Of a DNA stretch of 18,102 bases, positions 8,481 to 17,828 are shown in pieces. The DNA lies in the NCBI GenBank assembly GCA_964530115.1, contig CAZGYD010000034.1, positions 1 to 18,102 of the forward strand, given 5' to 3'. The translations under genes were made by a program, and so were the position numbers. This stretch comes from Fen-999 sp964530115. GTDB taxonomy: Bacteria; Pseudomonadota; Gammaproteobacteria; Burkholderiales; Rhodocyclaceae. Every line of letters begins with the position of its first letter. Position 1 is the stretch's first letter. A model generated the notes under the pieces. That model saw only the letters and a program-made list of their open reading frames with translations. It made no database searches and had not been told where the DNA came from.

Positions 8481-9719
8481 ATGAGTTCTGGGAACGGCTG
8501 GCTGGCCGGCTTCAAGGCCGATTACGAGAAGATCTTCGTCGAGGAGTGGTCGCACTACGTCGGTGCCATCCTGCTCATCATGATCATCCTGGCGATGATG
8601 GTGAACGGGACGGTCTGGGGCGTGTTCGGCGGCGTCCGCTACTGGGGCGACCAGATCAACGCTTTGCTCGGCCTCGCGCCGCTATTGGGCATCAACGTGC
8701 CCGAGGAGGGCCTGCTCACGCACCGCATGTCGCTGATGAACATCATGCTGCTGCTCGGCGCCTTCACCGCCGCGTTGATGTCGCGCCAGTTCCAGGTCAG
8801 CCGCCCGCCCAAGCTCGAATACGTCTGGGCGGCGCTCGGCGGCACGCTGATGGGCATCGGTGCCGCCTTCGCCGGCGGCTGCACCACCGGCGGCTTCTTC
8901 AATCCGGTCGTGCATTCGTCGCCGGCCGGCTGGATCATGGCCGGCGGCCTGATGATCGGCGCCGTCATCGGCCTGAAGCTGCTCCTTTGGACGCTCGAGC
9001 ACATCAGCTGGGGCATGGAGCCGCCGCCGACCCTCAACACGCCGCAGGGCCTGCTCAAGGTCTATCCGCTGATCGGCTTCCTGATCATCGGCGCCATCGT
9101 CGTCTGGTCGTACAACTGGTATCACTCGGGCGACCGCGTCTGGGCAAGCCGCGCCGTGATCGTGGTGCTTGGCTTCGCGATCGGTTTCGTCATGCATCGC
9201 GCGCGGCTGTGCTTCGCGCGCGCCTTCCGCGAGCCGTTCATGACCGCCGAGGGCGACATGACCAAGGCCATCATCCTCGCGCTCGCCATCGGCATTCCGA
9301 TCGCAGCCTTCCTGTTCCAGAAGAAGGTCATCGACCCGTTCTCGGCGATTCCCGCCTCGTTCTGGATCGGCTCGCTGGTGGGCGGCGTGATCTTCGGCAT
9401 CGGCATGATCTTCGCCGGCGGCTGCGCCTCGGGCTCGCTCTGGCGGATGGGCGAAGGCCACGTCAAGCTCTGGGTGGCGATGCTGTTCTTCGCCTGGATG
9501 GGCTCGACGGCCAGCGCGATCCTCAAGAGGATGGGCCTGACCACGTCGAATCCCGACGTCGAGGCCGATTTCGAGGTCACTGCGGTCGGCTACCAGGCCT
9601 ACTGGCCGGACATGTTCGGCGGCTGGGCGCCGACGCTGCTGCTCAGCGGCATCCTGCTGCTCGCGTGGTACGCCTTCGTGCGCTACAACGAATCGACAGA
9701 AAAATTCACGGTCTTGTGA
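8481..9719 (+). CDS. YeeE/YedE-family sulfur-compound transporter
   Basis: Predicted 412-residue polytopic inner-membrane protein with roughly ten hydrophobic segments. It carries the two-module architecture of YeeE/YedE (PF04143): AGGCTTGG with Cys134 in the first module, then RARLCFARAFR with Cys244 and AGGCASGSLWR with Cys315 in the second. In the studied relative TsuA (YeeE), conserved membrane-embedded cysteines conduct thiosulfate inward, so thiosulfate or another sulfur species is the likely cargo. Some YedE relatives are linked to selenium instead, and no selenium genes are visible here. ATG 8481 is chosen because AAGGGGA lies about 10 bases upstream; an earlier in-frame start at 8403 has no ribosome site. 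The gene is 25 bp upstream of the rhodanese lipoprotein and divergent from the octaheme cytochrome. Confidence 0.9.
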   Translation: MSSGNGWLAGFKADYEKIFVEEWSHYVGAILLIMIILAMMVNGTVWGVFGGVRYWGDQINALLGLAPLLGINVPEEGLLTHRMSLMNIMLLLGAFTAALMSRQFQVSRPPKLEYVWAALGGTLMGIGAAFAGGCTTGGFFNPVVHSSPAGWIMAGGLMIGAVIGLKLLLWTLEHISWGMEPPPTLNTPQGLLKVYPLIGFLIIGAIVVWSYNWYHSGDRVWASRAVIVVLGFAIGFVMHRARLCFARAFREPFMTAEGDMTKAIILALAIGIPIAAFLFQKKVIDPFSAIPASFWIGSLVGGVIFGIGMIFAGGCASGSLWRMGEGHVKLWVAMLFFAWMGSTASAILKRMGLTTSNPDVEADFEVTAVGYQAYWPDMFGGWAPTLLLSGILLLAWYAFVRYNESTEKFTVL

Positions 9720-9744
9720 TCCACAACGCCAAAGGAGGAAGCTC

Positions 9745-10935
9745 ATGAGAACCACCATGCTGGCTGCTGCGATCTCCGTCGCCGTCCTCGGCGGCTGCGC
9801 GCAAACACCTCAGCAGACGGCTTCGGCGGAGGCCAAGGCGGCCGCGCCCGCAGGGGGTGGCGTCGGTGTCGGCAACTACAAGCCGTACACCAAGATCGTC
9901 GATTACGCCTACGTGAAGCCGCACGCGACGCCACCGATCGACCGCAACAAGAATGCGGTGGTCGTCGATTCGCGGCCGACCAAGCCGCGTTACGATCCGG
10001 GGCACCTGCCCGGTGCGATCAACATCGTCGAGGCGCTCTTCGACAAGCAAAAGGACCGGCTGCCGGCCGACAAGAACAAGGAGATCATCTTCTACTGCCA
10101 GGGGCTCAACTGCGAGCTGTCGCACGGTTCTGCCTACAAGGCCGAGGCGCTCGGCTACACCAACGTCAAGGTCTATGCCGCCGGCGTGCCGGACTGGGAG
10201 GCGAAAGGCGACGTGCTCTCGGTGAGCACCGATTACATCAACAAGCTGCTCGCCGAGAAGGCCGACGTGGTGCTCATCGATTCCCGCCCGGAACGCACCG
10301 CCGAGAAAGGCATGATCCCCGGCGCGATCAACATCCCGGACAACAAGTTCGACGTCGCCAAACTGCCGGCCGACAAGGACAAGGCGCTGATCTTCTATTG
10401 CGGCGGCCTTGCCTGCGACCTTTCCGACAAGTCGGCGCACAAGGCAAAGCAGGCCGGGTACAAGAACGTGCGCGTCTATGTGGAAGGCTATCCGGGCTGG
10501 GCTGCCGCGAACAAGGACAAGGTTGCGGCGGCCCCGGCCGCGGCGCCCGCCGCCGCGGCCGCCGCGGCCGCGCCGGCGGCTGCCGGCGGGGCGTTCAAGG
10601 TCGAGGTCTCGCCCAAGGACAAGACGGTCATCAGCACCGCCTTCTTCGAGCGCATCGTCCGTGAGGATCCGTCGAAGCTGACGATCATCGACGTGCGCAA
10701 GATCGAGCAGTGCAAGGCTGGCACCTGGCCGGGCGCGCAATGCATCCCGTATGCCGAGCTCGAGGGCAAACTGGCGAGTCTGCCCAAGGACAAGCCGATC
10801 GTCTTCACCTGTGGCACCGGCGCGCAGGCGAGCATGGCGCATGACCTCTACACCGAGAAGAAGATGCCGGGCGAGGCCTACATCCTCGATGCCGAGGTCG
10901 AGGTCGTCGACGGCAAGGCCCGGATCAAGAAGTAG
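9745..10935 (+). CDS. Lipoprotein with three tandem rhodanese domains
   Basis: Predicted 396 residues. Lipobox LGGC gives lipidated Cys18, so it acts at the membrane on the periplasmic side. Domain 1 (about 68-155) has VVVDSRP, GHLPGAINI and a catalytic loop FYCQGLNCELS (Cys118, Cys123). Domain 2 (about 172-258) has VLIDSRPE, MIPGAINIP and FYCGGLACDLS (Cys219, Cys224). An Ala/Pro-rich linker (260-282) leads to domain 3 (about 295-390) with TIIDVRK, WPGAQCIP and loop FTCGTGAQAS (Cys356). Rhodaneses move sulfane sulfur through a Cys persulfide. Domains 1 and 2 look like an internal duplication, sharing the unusual second cysteine C-x-G-L-x-C. A near-perfect AAAGGAGGAA lies before ATG 9745, 25 bp after the transporter gene, indicating one operon. 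It probably passes sulfur between the imported or reduced species and another carrier; the partner is unknown. Confidence 0.92.
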   Translation: MRTTMLAAAISVAVLGGCAQTPQQTASAEAKAAAPAGGGVGVGNYKPYTKIVDYAYVKPHATPPIDRNKNAVVVDSRPTKPRYDPGHLPGAINIVEALFDKQKDRLPADKNKEIIFYCQGLNCELSHGSAYKAEALGYTNVKVYAAGVPDWEAKGDVLSVSTDYINKLLAEKADVVLIDSRPERTAEKGMIPGAINIPDNKFDVAKLPADKDKALIFYCGGLACDLSDKSAHKAKQAGYKNVRVYVEGYPGWAAANKDKVAAAPAAAPAAAAAAAAPAAAGGAFKVEVSPKDKTVISTAFFERIVREDPSKLTIIDVRKIEQCKAGTWPGAQCIPYAELEGKLASLPKDKPIVFTCGTGAQASMAHDLYTEKKMPGEAYILDAEVEVVDGKARIKK

Positions 10936-10949
10936 CCGGCCTTCGGGAC

Positions 10950-10978
10950 CCGCCGCGCCCGGACACGGTGCGCGGCGG
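10950..10978. terminator. Hairpin between convergent rhodanese and tag genes
   Basis: CCGCCGCGC (10950-10958) pairs with GCGCGGCGG (10970-10978). Inside, CCG/CGG close a GACA loop, leaving one bulged T. It lies 14 bases after the rhodanese stop and just before the tag stop codon on the other strand. There is no T tract, so any terminator role, possibly bidirectional, is uncertain. Confidence 0.45.
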
Positions 10979-10979
10979 A

Positions 10980-11552
10980 TCAGCCCTCCGCCGCCGGATG
11001 GCGGTGGCAGGTGACGAGGTGGTCGTTGACGAGGCCGACGGCCTGCAGGTAGGCGTAGCAGATGGTCGGCCCGACGAAGCGGAGGCCGCGCGCCGCGAGT
11101 TCGCGTGAAAGCCGCTGCGAGAGCGGCGTCTTCGCCGGAACCTCGGCCATCGACCGCCAGCGATTGACGACGGGGCGGCCATCGACGAAGCGCCAGAGCC
11201 AGGCATTGAAACTGCCGAAGGCCTCCTGCACTTCCAGAAAGGCGCGCGCATTGCCGATGGCGGCCTCGATCTTCTTCCGGTTGCGGACGATGCCGCGGTC
11301 GGCGAGCAGCCGGGCGACGTCCGTCTCGCCGTAGCGGGCGACGGCCTCCGGGTCGAACGCCGCGAAGGCCCGCCGGTAGGCTTCGCGTTTCCGCAGAATG
11401 GTGATCCAGGAAAGCCCCGCCTGTGCGCCTTCGAGGATCAGGAATTCGAAGAGCCGTCGGTCGTCATGGCAGGGCACGCCCCATTCCTCGTCGTGGTAGG
11501 CGACGTAGAGCGGATCGTTTCCGCACCAGGGGCAGCGGCTCGGTGTTCCCAT
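10980..11552 (-). CDS. tag: DNA-3-methyladenine glycosylase I
   Basis: Predicted 190 residues, close to the ~187 of E. coli Tag. It removes 3-methyladenine from alkylated DNA as the first step of base-excision repair. Recognisable segments are CPWCGNDPLYVAYHDEEWGVP, EGAQAGLSWITILRKRE, GIVRNRKKIEAAIGNA, and RFVGPTICYAYLQAVGLVNDH. The zinc-snap ligands align as Cys7, His20, His178 and Cys182. Start ATG 11552 is only 33 bases from the start of the divergent pabB gene, and no purine-rich ribosome site precedes it. A GATAAT hexamer (minus strand, 11564-11559) lies close enough to the start codon for a leaderless transcript. Stop TGA ends at 10980, next to the 3'-end hairpin shared with the rhodanese gene. 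Confidence 0.95.
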   Translation of the reverse strand: MGTPSRCPWCGNDPLYVAYHDEEWGVPCHDDRRLFEFLILEGAQAGLSWITILRKREAYRRAFAAFDPEAVARYGETDVARLLADRGIVRNRKKIEAAIGNARAFLEVQEAFGSFNAWLWRFVDGRPVVNRWRSMAEVPAKTPLSQRLSRELAARGLRFVGPTICYAYLQAVGLVNDHLVTCHRHPAAEG

Positions 11553-11585
11553 GTGGCGATTATCCGCCCGGTAAGATGCGCGGCG
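11553..11585. promoter_or_regulatory. 33-bp divergent tag/pabB promoter interval with -10-like hexamers
   Basis: Two -10-like hexamers lie back to back: GATAAT on the minus strand (11564-11559), six bases before the tag ATG, and TAAGAT on the plus strand (11572-11577), eight bases before the pabB ATG. Neither has an obvious -35 at 16-18 bases, and neither start has a Shine-Dalgarno sequence. The geometry would give transcripts starting at or near the A of ATG. Confidence 0.4.
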
Positions 11586-13364
11586 ATGAATCGTGTTTAT
11601 GCCGAAATCCGCTTCCCCGCCGCGCCGGGCGAAGAGCCGCTCGAGGCGGCCTTTTCCGCGCCGGAAGAGGCCCTGTTCGCCTGGCGCGCGGACGAGGTGC
11701 CGGCGCTTCTCGGGCGGGTGGCGTCGCTCGCCGCCGCCGGCCGCTGGCTGATCGGCTTCGTCGCCTACGAGGCCGCGCCCGGCTTCGACGCTGCGCTCAC
11801 GGTGCAGGACGCGCCGGCCGGCCTGCCGCTCGCCGCCTTCGCGGCCTTCCGGGGCCCGGCAGAATCGCGCCCGCGCCGGGCCTTCCTCGCCGGCTCCTGG
11901 CGCGACGCGATGCCCGCACCGACCTTCGACGCCGCGCTCGCCTCGATCCGGCGCGACATTGCAGCGGGGCGTTTCTACCAGGTGAACCTCACGACGCGGC
12001 TGACCGCGCCTTTCCTCGGCGACCCGGCGGCGCTCTTCGATGCCCTGCGCGCGGCGCAGCCCGGCGCCTACGGCGTCTTTCTCGATCTCGGGCGCTGGCA
12101 GGTCTGCTCGGTGTCGCCGGAGCTCTTTTTCCACTGGCGGGCCGGCGTGTCACGACGGCTGAGTTTGCGGCCGATGAAGGGCACGGCGCCCCGGCACGTG
12201 GACCCTGCGGCCGATCGTGCTGCGGGCGAGGCGCTCGCGGCCTCGGAGAAGGACCGCGCCGAGAACCTGATGATCGTCGATCTGCTGCGCAACGATGCCG
12301 GGCGCATCGCCCGCCCCGGCAGCGTCCGCGTGCCGGAACTGTTTGCGGTCGAACCGTGGCGGACGGTCTGGCAGATGACCTCGGCGGTCGAGTGCGAAAC
12401 GCGGCCCGAGGCCGGGCTCGCCGAGGTCTTCGCCGCGCTCTTTCCCTGCGGCTCGGTGACCGGCGCGCCCAAGGTCGAGGCGATGAAGGCGATCCGCGAT
12501 CTCGAGCCCGGCCCGCGCGGCGTCTATTGCGGCGCGCTCGGCGTCGTCCTGCCGGGCGGCGAGGCGCGCTTCAACGTCGCGATCCGCACCGTGGTCGTCG
12601 ACGGCGAACGGGGCATTGCCGAGTGCGGCATCGGCAGCGGCATCGTCGCCGATTCGACGGCCGTGGGCGAGCGTGACGAGTGGCGCGTCAAGCAGCGCTT
12701 CCTGCGCGAGGCCTGTCCCGACTACGAACTCTTCGAAACGCTGCTGTTGCGCCACGGCCGCTACCGGCTGCGCCGGGAGCATCTGGCGCGGATCGCCGCG
12801 AGCGCGCGGGCGCTGGGCTTCGTCTGGGACCCGGACCGCGCGGAGGCGGCGCTCGATGCACTCGCGGCGGCGCGGCCGGCGGGCCACTGGCGCGTGCGGC
12901 TGCGGCTCACGATGGACGGCGCGGTCTCGCTCGACCACGAACCCTTCGTGCGCGAACGCGGGACGCAGACCGTGGCCCTCGCGGCCCGGCCGGTCGATGC
13001 CGACGATCCTCGGCTGCGGCACAAGACCAGCCGCCGCCGGATTTACGACGAGCGAGCGATCCCGGGCGCCTTCGACACGCTGCTCTGGAACGAACGCGGC
13101 GAGGCGACCGAATTCACGCGCGGCAACCTCGTCGCCCGGCTCGACGGCCGGCTCGTCACGCCGCCGGCCTCCTGCGGCCTGCTGCCCGGCACCTTTCGCG
13201 CGGCGCTGCTCGCCCGCGGGACGATCGCCGAGCAGGCCGTGACGCTCGAGGATCTCGAACGCGCCGGGGCGCTCTGGTTCGTCAATGCCTTGCGCGGCGC
13301 GGTGCGCGTGCGGCTCGACCGTACAATGCGCGCCACCCCAACGACTGCAGAAGGAGAAAGATGA
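11586..13364 (+). CDS. pabB: Fused aminodeoxychorismate synthase component I / aminodeoxychorismate lyase
   Basis: Predicted 592 residues joining two folate-pathway enzymes that make 4-aminobenzoate from chorismate. The N-terminal ~372 residues are the chorismate-binding domain: YQVNLTTRL, a PMKGTAPR motif with Lys198 (PabB-type, where anthranilate synthases have PIAGT), RAENLMIVDLLRND, and PCGSVTGAPKVEAM. After a short linker the PabC-like PLP fold-type IV domain starts near residue 379 (YELFETLLL). It carries HKTSRRRIYDE with the probable PLP lysine Lys480, and EATEFTRGNLVARLDG. The glutamine amidotransferase PabA is not in the window. ATG 11586 is the first start compatible with the N-terminal VYAEIRFPA strand. 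Upstream in-frame starts lie inside the divergent tag gene. The stop overlaps the next start (ATGA). Confidence 0.94.
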   Translation: MNRVYAEIRFPAAPGEEPLEAAFSAPEEALFAWRADEVPALLGRVASLAAAGRWLIGFVAYEAAPGFDAALTVQDAPAGLPLAAFAAFRGPAESRPRRAFLAGSWRDAMPAPTFDAALASIRRDIAAGRFYQVNLTTRLTAPFLGDPAALFDALRAAQPGAYGVFLDLGRWQVCSVSPELFFHWRAGVSRRLSLRPMKGTAPRHVDPAADRAAGEALAASEKDRAENLMIVDLLRNDAGRIARPGSVRVPELFAVEPWRTVWQMTSAVECETRPEAGLAEVFAALFPCGSVTGAPKVEAMKAIRDLEPGPRGVYCGALGVVLPGGEARFNVAIRTVVVDGERGIAECGIGSGIVADSTAVGERDEWRVKQRFLREACPDYELFETLLLRHGRYRLRREHLARIAASARALGFVWDPDRAEAALDALAAARPAGHWRVRLRLTMDGAVSLDHEPFVRERGTQTVALAARPVDADDPRLRHKTSRRRIYDERAIPGAFDTLLWNERGEATEFTRGNLVARLDGRLVTPPASCGLLPGTFRAALLARGTIAEQAVTLEDLERAGALWFVNALRGAVRVRLDRTMRATPTTAEGER

Positions 13365-14278
13365 GATTCTGGATCGCCGTCCTCGCCGTGCTCATGATCG
13401 CCGGCTGCGCCAGCGCGCCGGCGCCCAAGCCCGCGGCACCGCCCGTGAAGATCGCGCTCGCGCTGGGCGGCGGCGCCGCGCGCGGCTTCGCCCATGTCGG
13501 CGTGATCAAGGCGCTGGAGGCCCAGGGCATCGTGCCCGACATCGTCGTCGGCACCAGCGCCGGCGCCGTCGTCGGCTCGCTCTACGCCTCGGGGATGTCG
13601 GGCTTCGACCTGCAGAAGACCGCGATCGAGATGACCGAGAAGCAGGTGCTCGGCTGGGCCTGGCCCAACCGTGGCGTGATCGACGGCGAAGTGCTCCAGC
13701 ACTTCATCAACAAGGCGGTCGGCCACCGGCTGATCGACCAGTTGCCGCGGCCCTTCGCCGCCGTCGCCACCGACCTGAGGACCGGCGAGCCGGTGGTCTT
13801 CCGCGCCGGCAACACGGGGCTCGCCGTGCGCGCTTCGGCCGCGGTGCCCGGCGTCTTCCAGCCGGTGGTCATCGGCGAGCGCGAATACGTCGATGGCGGC
13901 CTGGTGAGCCCGGTGCCGGTGCGCATCGCCCGCCAGCTCGGCGCGACCTTCGTCATCGCCGTCGACATCTCCCAGCGGCCGCAGGACGGGCAGACGGCGA
14001 GCACGCTCGACGTGCTGCTCCAGACCTTCGCCATCATGGGCAAGACGCTCGGCCAGTACGAGACGGCGCAGGCCGACGTGGTCATCCGGCCCGTGACCGC
14101 GGGCTTGCCGGCGGCCGATCTCGGCGGCCGGCACCGCGCGATCCTCGAGGGCGAGAAGGCCGTCGCCGCGGCGATGGCCGAAATCCGCGAGAAGCTCGCG
14201 CAGGCGCGCCAGAACGGTGTGGAGGAACCCCGGAAGAACCGTCGCGAGCAGCCCCGGGCGCAAGGAGCCGCGCAGTGA
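13361..14278 (+). CDS. Patatin-like phospholipase, lipoprotein
   Basis: Predicted 305 residues. Lipobox MIAGC with Cys16 indicates a lipid-anchored envelope protein. The patatin domain follows: oxyanion loop LGGGAARG (about 35-42), nucleophile elbow GTSAG with Ser66, and the Asp of the Ser-Asp dyad in YVDGG (Asp178). The family hydrolyses acyl esters of phospholipids or lysophospholipids, as in RssA-like bacterial patatins. Its ATG overlaps the pabB stop (ATGA) and has an AGGAG ribosome site at 13352-13356, so the two are translationally coupled although functionally unrelated. The last ~18 residues (EEPRKNRREQPRAQGAAQ) are polar, outside the domain, and encoded by the palindromic element that begins at 14224. 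Confidence 0.92.
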   Translation: MRFWIAVLAVLMIAGCASAPAPKPAAPPVKIALALGGGAARGFAHVGVIKALEAQGIVPDIVVGTSAGAVVGSLYASGMSGFDLQKTAIEMTEKQVLGWAWPNRGVIDGEVLQHFINKAVGHRLIDQLPRPFAAVATDLRTGEPVVFRAGNTGLAVRASAAVPGVFQPVVIGEREYVDGGLVSPVPVRIARQLGATFVIAVDISQRPQDGQTASTLDVLLQTFAIMGKTLGQYETAQADVVIRPVTAGLPAADLGGRHRAILEGEKAVAAAMAEIREKLAQARQNGVEEPRKNRREQPRAQGAAQ

Positions 14279-14366
14279 GCGACGAGACATATCGAGTAGA
14301 TAGGCGAGGAGAGAACGAGCACGCGACGCCGCGAACGGGGCGCACAGCAGGTTATTCCGGGGTTCC
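14224..14366. repeat. ~140-bp imperfect palindromic element (copy 2), overlapping the patatin 3' end
   Basis: The ends are exact 12-bp inverted repeats, GGAACCCCGGAA (14224-14235) and TTCCGGGGTTCC (14355-14366), extended by AACC/GGTT after one mismatch. Read on the minus strand, it resembles the element at 1952-2091. CTGCTGTGCGCCCCG (14350-14336) matches 13 of 15 bases of copy 1, and ATGTCT..GTCGCT..CTTGC..CGGG..GCTCGCGACG (14290-14240) follows the same order as 2026-2076. It covers the last 18 codons and stop of the patatin gene and fills most of the gap to the convergent operon. Confidence 0.6.
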
Positions 14367-14382
14367 CTGAGGCTCCTCAGGG
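14365..14382 (-). terminator. Short hairpin at the end of the minus-strand patatin-barrel gene
   Basis: CCCTGAG (14365-14371), loop GCTC, CTCAGGG (14376-14382): a perfect 7-bp stem that overlaps the stop codon (14377-14379) of the minus-strand gene and touches the end of the palindromic element. No T tract follows on either strand. Confidence 0.4.
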
Positions 14383-16538
14383 CGTGCCGATGAACAGATA
14401 GAGGTTCGTCGTGCCGAGGCTGGAGCGGCCAAGGCCCAGATAGGTCATGCCGATCGGCGTCTCGCCGCCGACATAGAGGGCGCCGGACTTGATCCAGCCT
14501 TCGCGTCGGCTTTCCGTGTAGCGGCCGCGGGCTTCGCCCGCCTCGAGGGCGAAGCCGAGGCGCATGTCGCCGCGCAGGCCCAGCGGCAGCCGGCCGATGA
14601 TCCGCTCGGCCTGCAGGCCGCCGTAGCGGATCTCGTCGGCGAGGATCTGCTCGCGGGCGAGGCCGGTCAGGTTGAGGAAGCCGCCGAGCGAACCCGCGTC
14701 GTAGTAGGGCAGGCGGCCGCGCGGCGAGCCGGTGTGGCGCAGGCGGCCGGTGACGACGAAGTCGGCGAGAGGGTACGAGAGCGACAACTCGGAGTCGAGC
14801 CGGGCGTAGCCGGCCTCGCGCGAGTCGAACCACGACGAACGCAGGGCCCAGCCGCGGGTGGCGTTGAGCAGGCGATCCTTCTGGTCGAGGTCGAGCATCA
14901 CCTTCCAGCCCGAGTAGCGGTTGCTTTCGGCGGGGAGCGCCGCGGGGCCGATGGTCGTCTGCGTCCGCTGGTGGAGCGTCTCGCGGCCGGCGCGCACCTG
15001 GCCCAGGCGGCCGACATTGATGCCGGCCATGAGCCCCAGCCGGCCTTCGATGAACTGCATCTGCGCGAGCCGGTCGTCGTTCTCGAAGATGTCGATGTTG
15101 CGCCGGCGGTAGCCGAGCTGCGGCTCGACGAAGAAGGTCTGCGTCGCCTCGAGCGGCTGATAGACATCGAGGTTGAGCGCGTCGGTCGTGCCGATCTCGC
15201 CGGTGACGAGCACTTCGCCGCCCAGGCGGTTCAGCCAGGTGCGGTGGTAGCCGGCGCGCAGGCCGTAGGTCGAGCCGCGCCGCAGCGTGCTTTGCAGATG
15301 CAGGCCGAAGCGGAGGTAATCGGGGCCCCAGGGCTTCTCGACCGGCAGCACGCGGAGGATCGGCCGATCGTCCGCCGGGACGACTTCGTAATCGATGCGT
15401 TCGTAGAAACCGTCGCCGAAGGCGCGCATCAGGTTCCGCTCGAGGGTGCCGATCGCGATCGGCTTGCCGGTTTCCTGTTCGAGGTGGCGCGTGAGCGCGG
15501 CCGGATCGACGGTCTTCAGCCCCGCGACCTCGATGCGGTCGATCCGCGGCGGCGGCCGGCGGGCGTGTTCGATCGGCTGCCGCCAGCGGCGATACTCGTC
15601 CGCAGACACGGACAGGGCGGCCAGGCGCGCGCGGACGGCCTCCGCGGCGCGGCGGCCGCGTTCGGCGGCTTCGGCGTTCTTCTCGAAGTCGCCGGCCGTG
15701 ATGCCCTCGAGGTCGGGCTTGAGGTAAATGTCTTCGGGATTCAGTTTCGCCAGCGAGCGGGTGACGTTCTGCTCGGTGAGGATGTTCACCATCTGCGCGG
15801 AGATGGTGATCATCGAGCCGATCTCTTCCGGCTTGAGCAGCGGCGAACCGACATTGACGGCGATGATCACGTCCGGGCGGCAGCGCTCGCGCGCCTCGGC
15901 GACCGGCAGGTTGTCGACGAGGCCGCCGTCGACGAGCTTGCGGCCGTCGTGGTCGACCGGTGCCAGCAGCCCCGGCACCGACATGCTCGCGCGCATGGCG
16001 CGGGTCAGGCTGCCGTCGCGGAACACCACGCGCTCGCCGGTGCCGATGTCGGTGGCGATGATCGACAGCGGCAGCGGCAGCCGTTCGATGGCCGGCTCGC
16101 CGACATCGGCGCCGACCAGGCGGTTGAAGAAGAGCTTGATCTTCTGCCCGGCGACCATGCCGGTCTGGTACTGGACGCCATCGGCGCCGACACCGGTTTC
16201 CGAGCCGGGCAGGAAGCGCCGGGAAATGGCCTTGTTGCGCCACGACAGCTCCGAGTAATCCGGATTGTCGAGGAACATGTCGGTCCAGTCGGCCTGGGCC
16301 AGCGCCTCGCGCATCCCCTTCGGCGAGAGACCGCTGGCGAAGGCACCGGCGACCAGGGCGCCCATGCTCGTACCGGCCAGGCAATCGACCGGCACGCGCA
16401 TTTCCTCGAGCACCTCGAGCACGCCGATGTGGGCCGCGCCGCGCGCGCCGCCGCCGCCGAGGACGAGCCCGACGGTCGGCCGGGCCAGCGCCGGAACGCT
16501 CAGCGACAGGAGCAGGAAGGCGAGCAACGGACGGAACA

Positions 16539-16539
<1 letters not shown>
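14377..16539 (-). CDS. PlpD-like type Vd secreted patatin: patatin, POTRA and outer-membrane barrel
   Basis: Predicted 720 residues. A signal peptide (1-19, ending ALA) precedes a patatin domain with LGGGGARG (about 27-34), GTSMG with Ser58, and VDGG with Asp204. A single POTRA-like segment follows (about 331-402, RIDRIEVAGLKTVDPAALTRHL). A C-terminal 16-strand-type barrel of the surface-antigen/BamA superfamily fills the rest (about 403-720; YLRFGLHLQSTL, GSLGGFLNLTGLAREQ, ending NLYLFIGTP). This is the architecture of type Vd autotransporters such as Pseudomonas PlpD, which display or release a phospholipase at the surface. Start ATG 16539 shares one base with the stop of the upstream U32 gene (TGATG) and lacks its own ribosome site, so translation is probably coupled. 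Confidence 0.92.

Positions 16540-17828
<1,289 letters not shown>

Noticed and set aside
8481..9719. Assignment of the YeeE/YedE protein to selenium metabolism
   Set aside because: Some YedE relatives are selenium-linked, but no selenoprotein or selD/selA/selB-type gene is visible and the neighbour is a rhodanese lipoprotein, so sulfur is preferred.
14275..14370. Short GTG-started frame of 31 codons after the patatin stop
   Set aside because: Lies inside the palindromic element, has no ribosome site of its own, and its translation is Arg/Glu-rich without features.
13043..16384. 1113-codon minus-strand open frame across the patatin and PabC regions
   Set aside because: Its translation is Arg/Pro/Ala-rich and motif-free. 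The real genes on this stretch (pabB-pabC, the lipoprotein patatin, the patatin-barrel gene) have conserved catalytic motifs in other frames.
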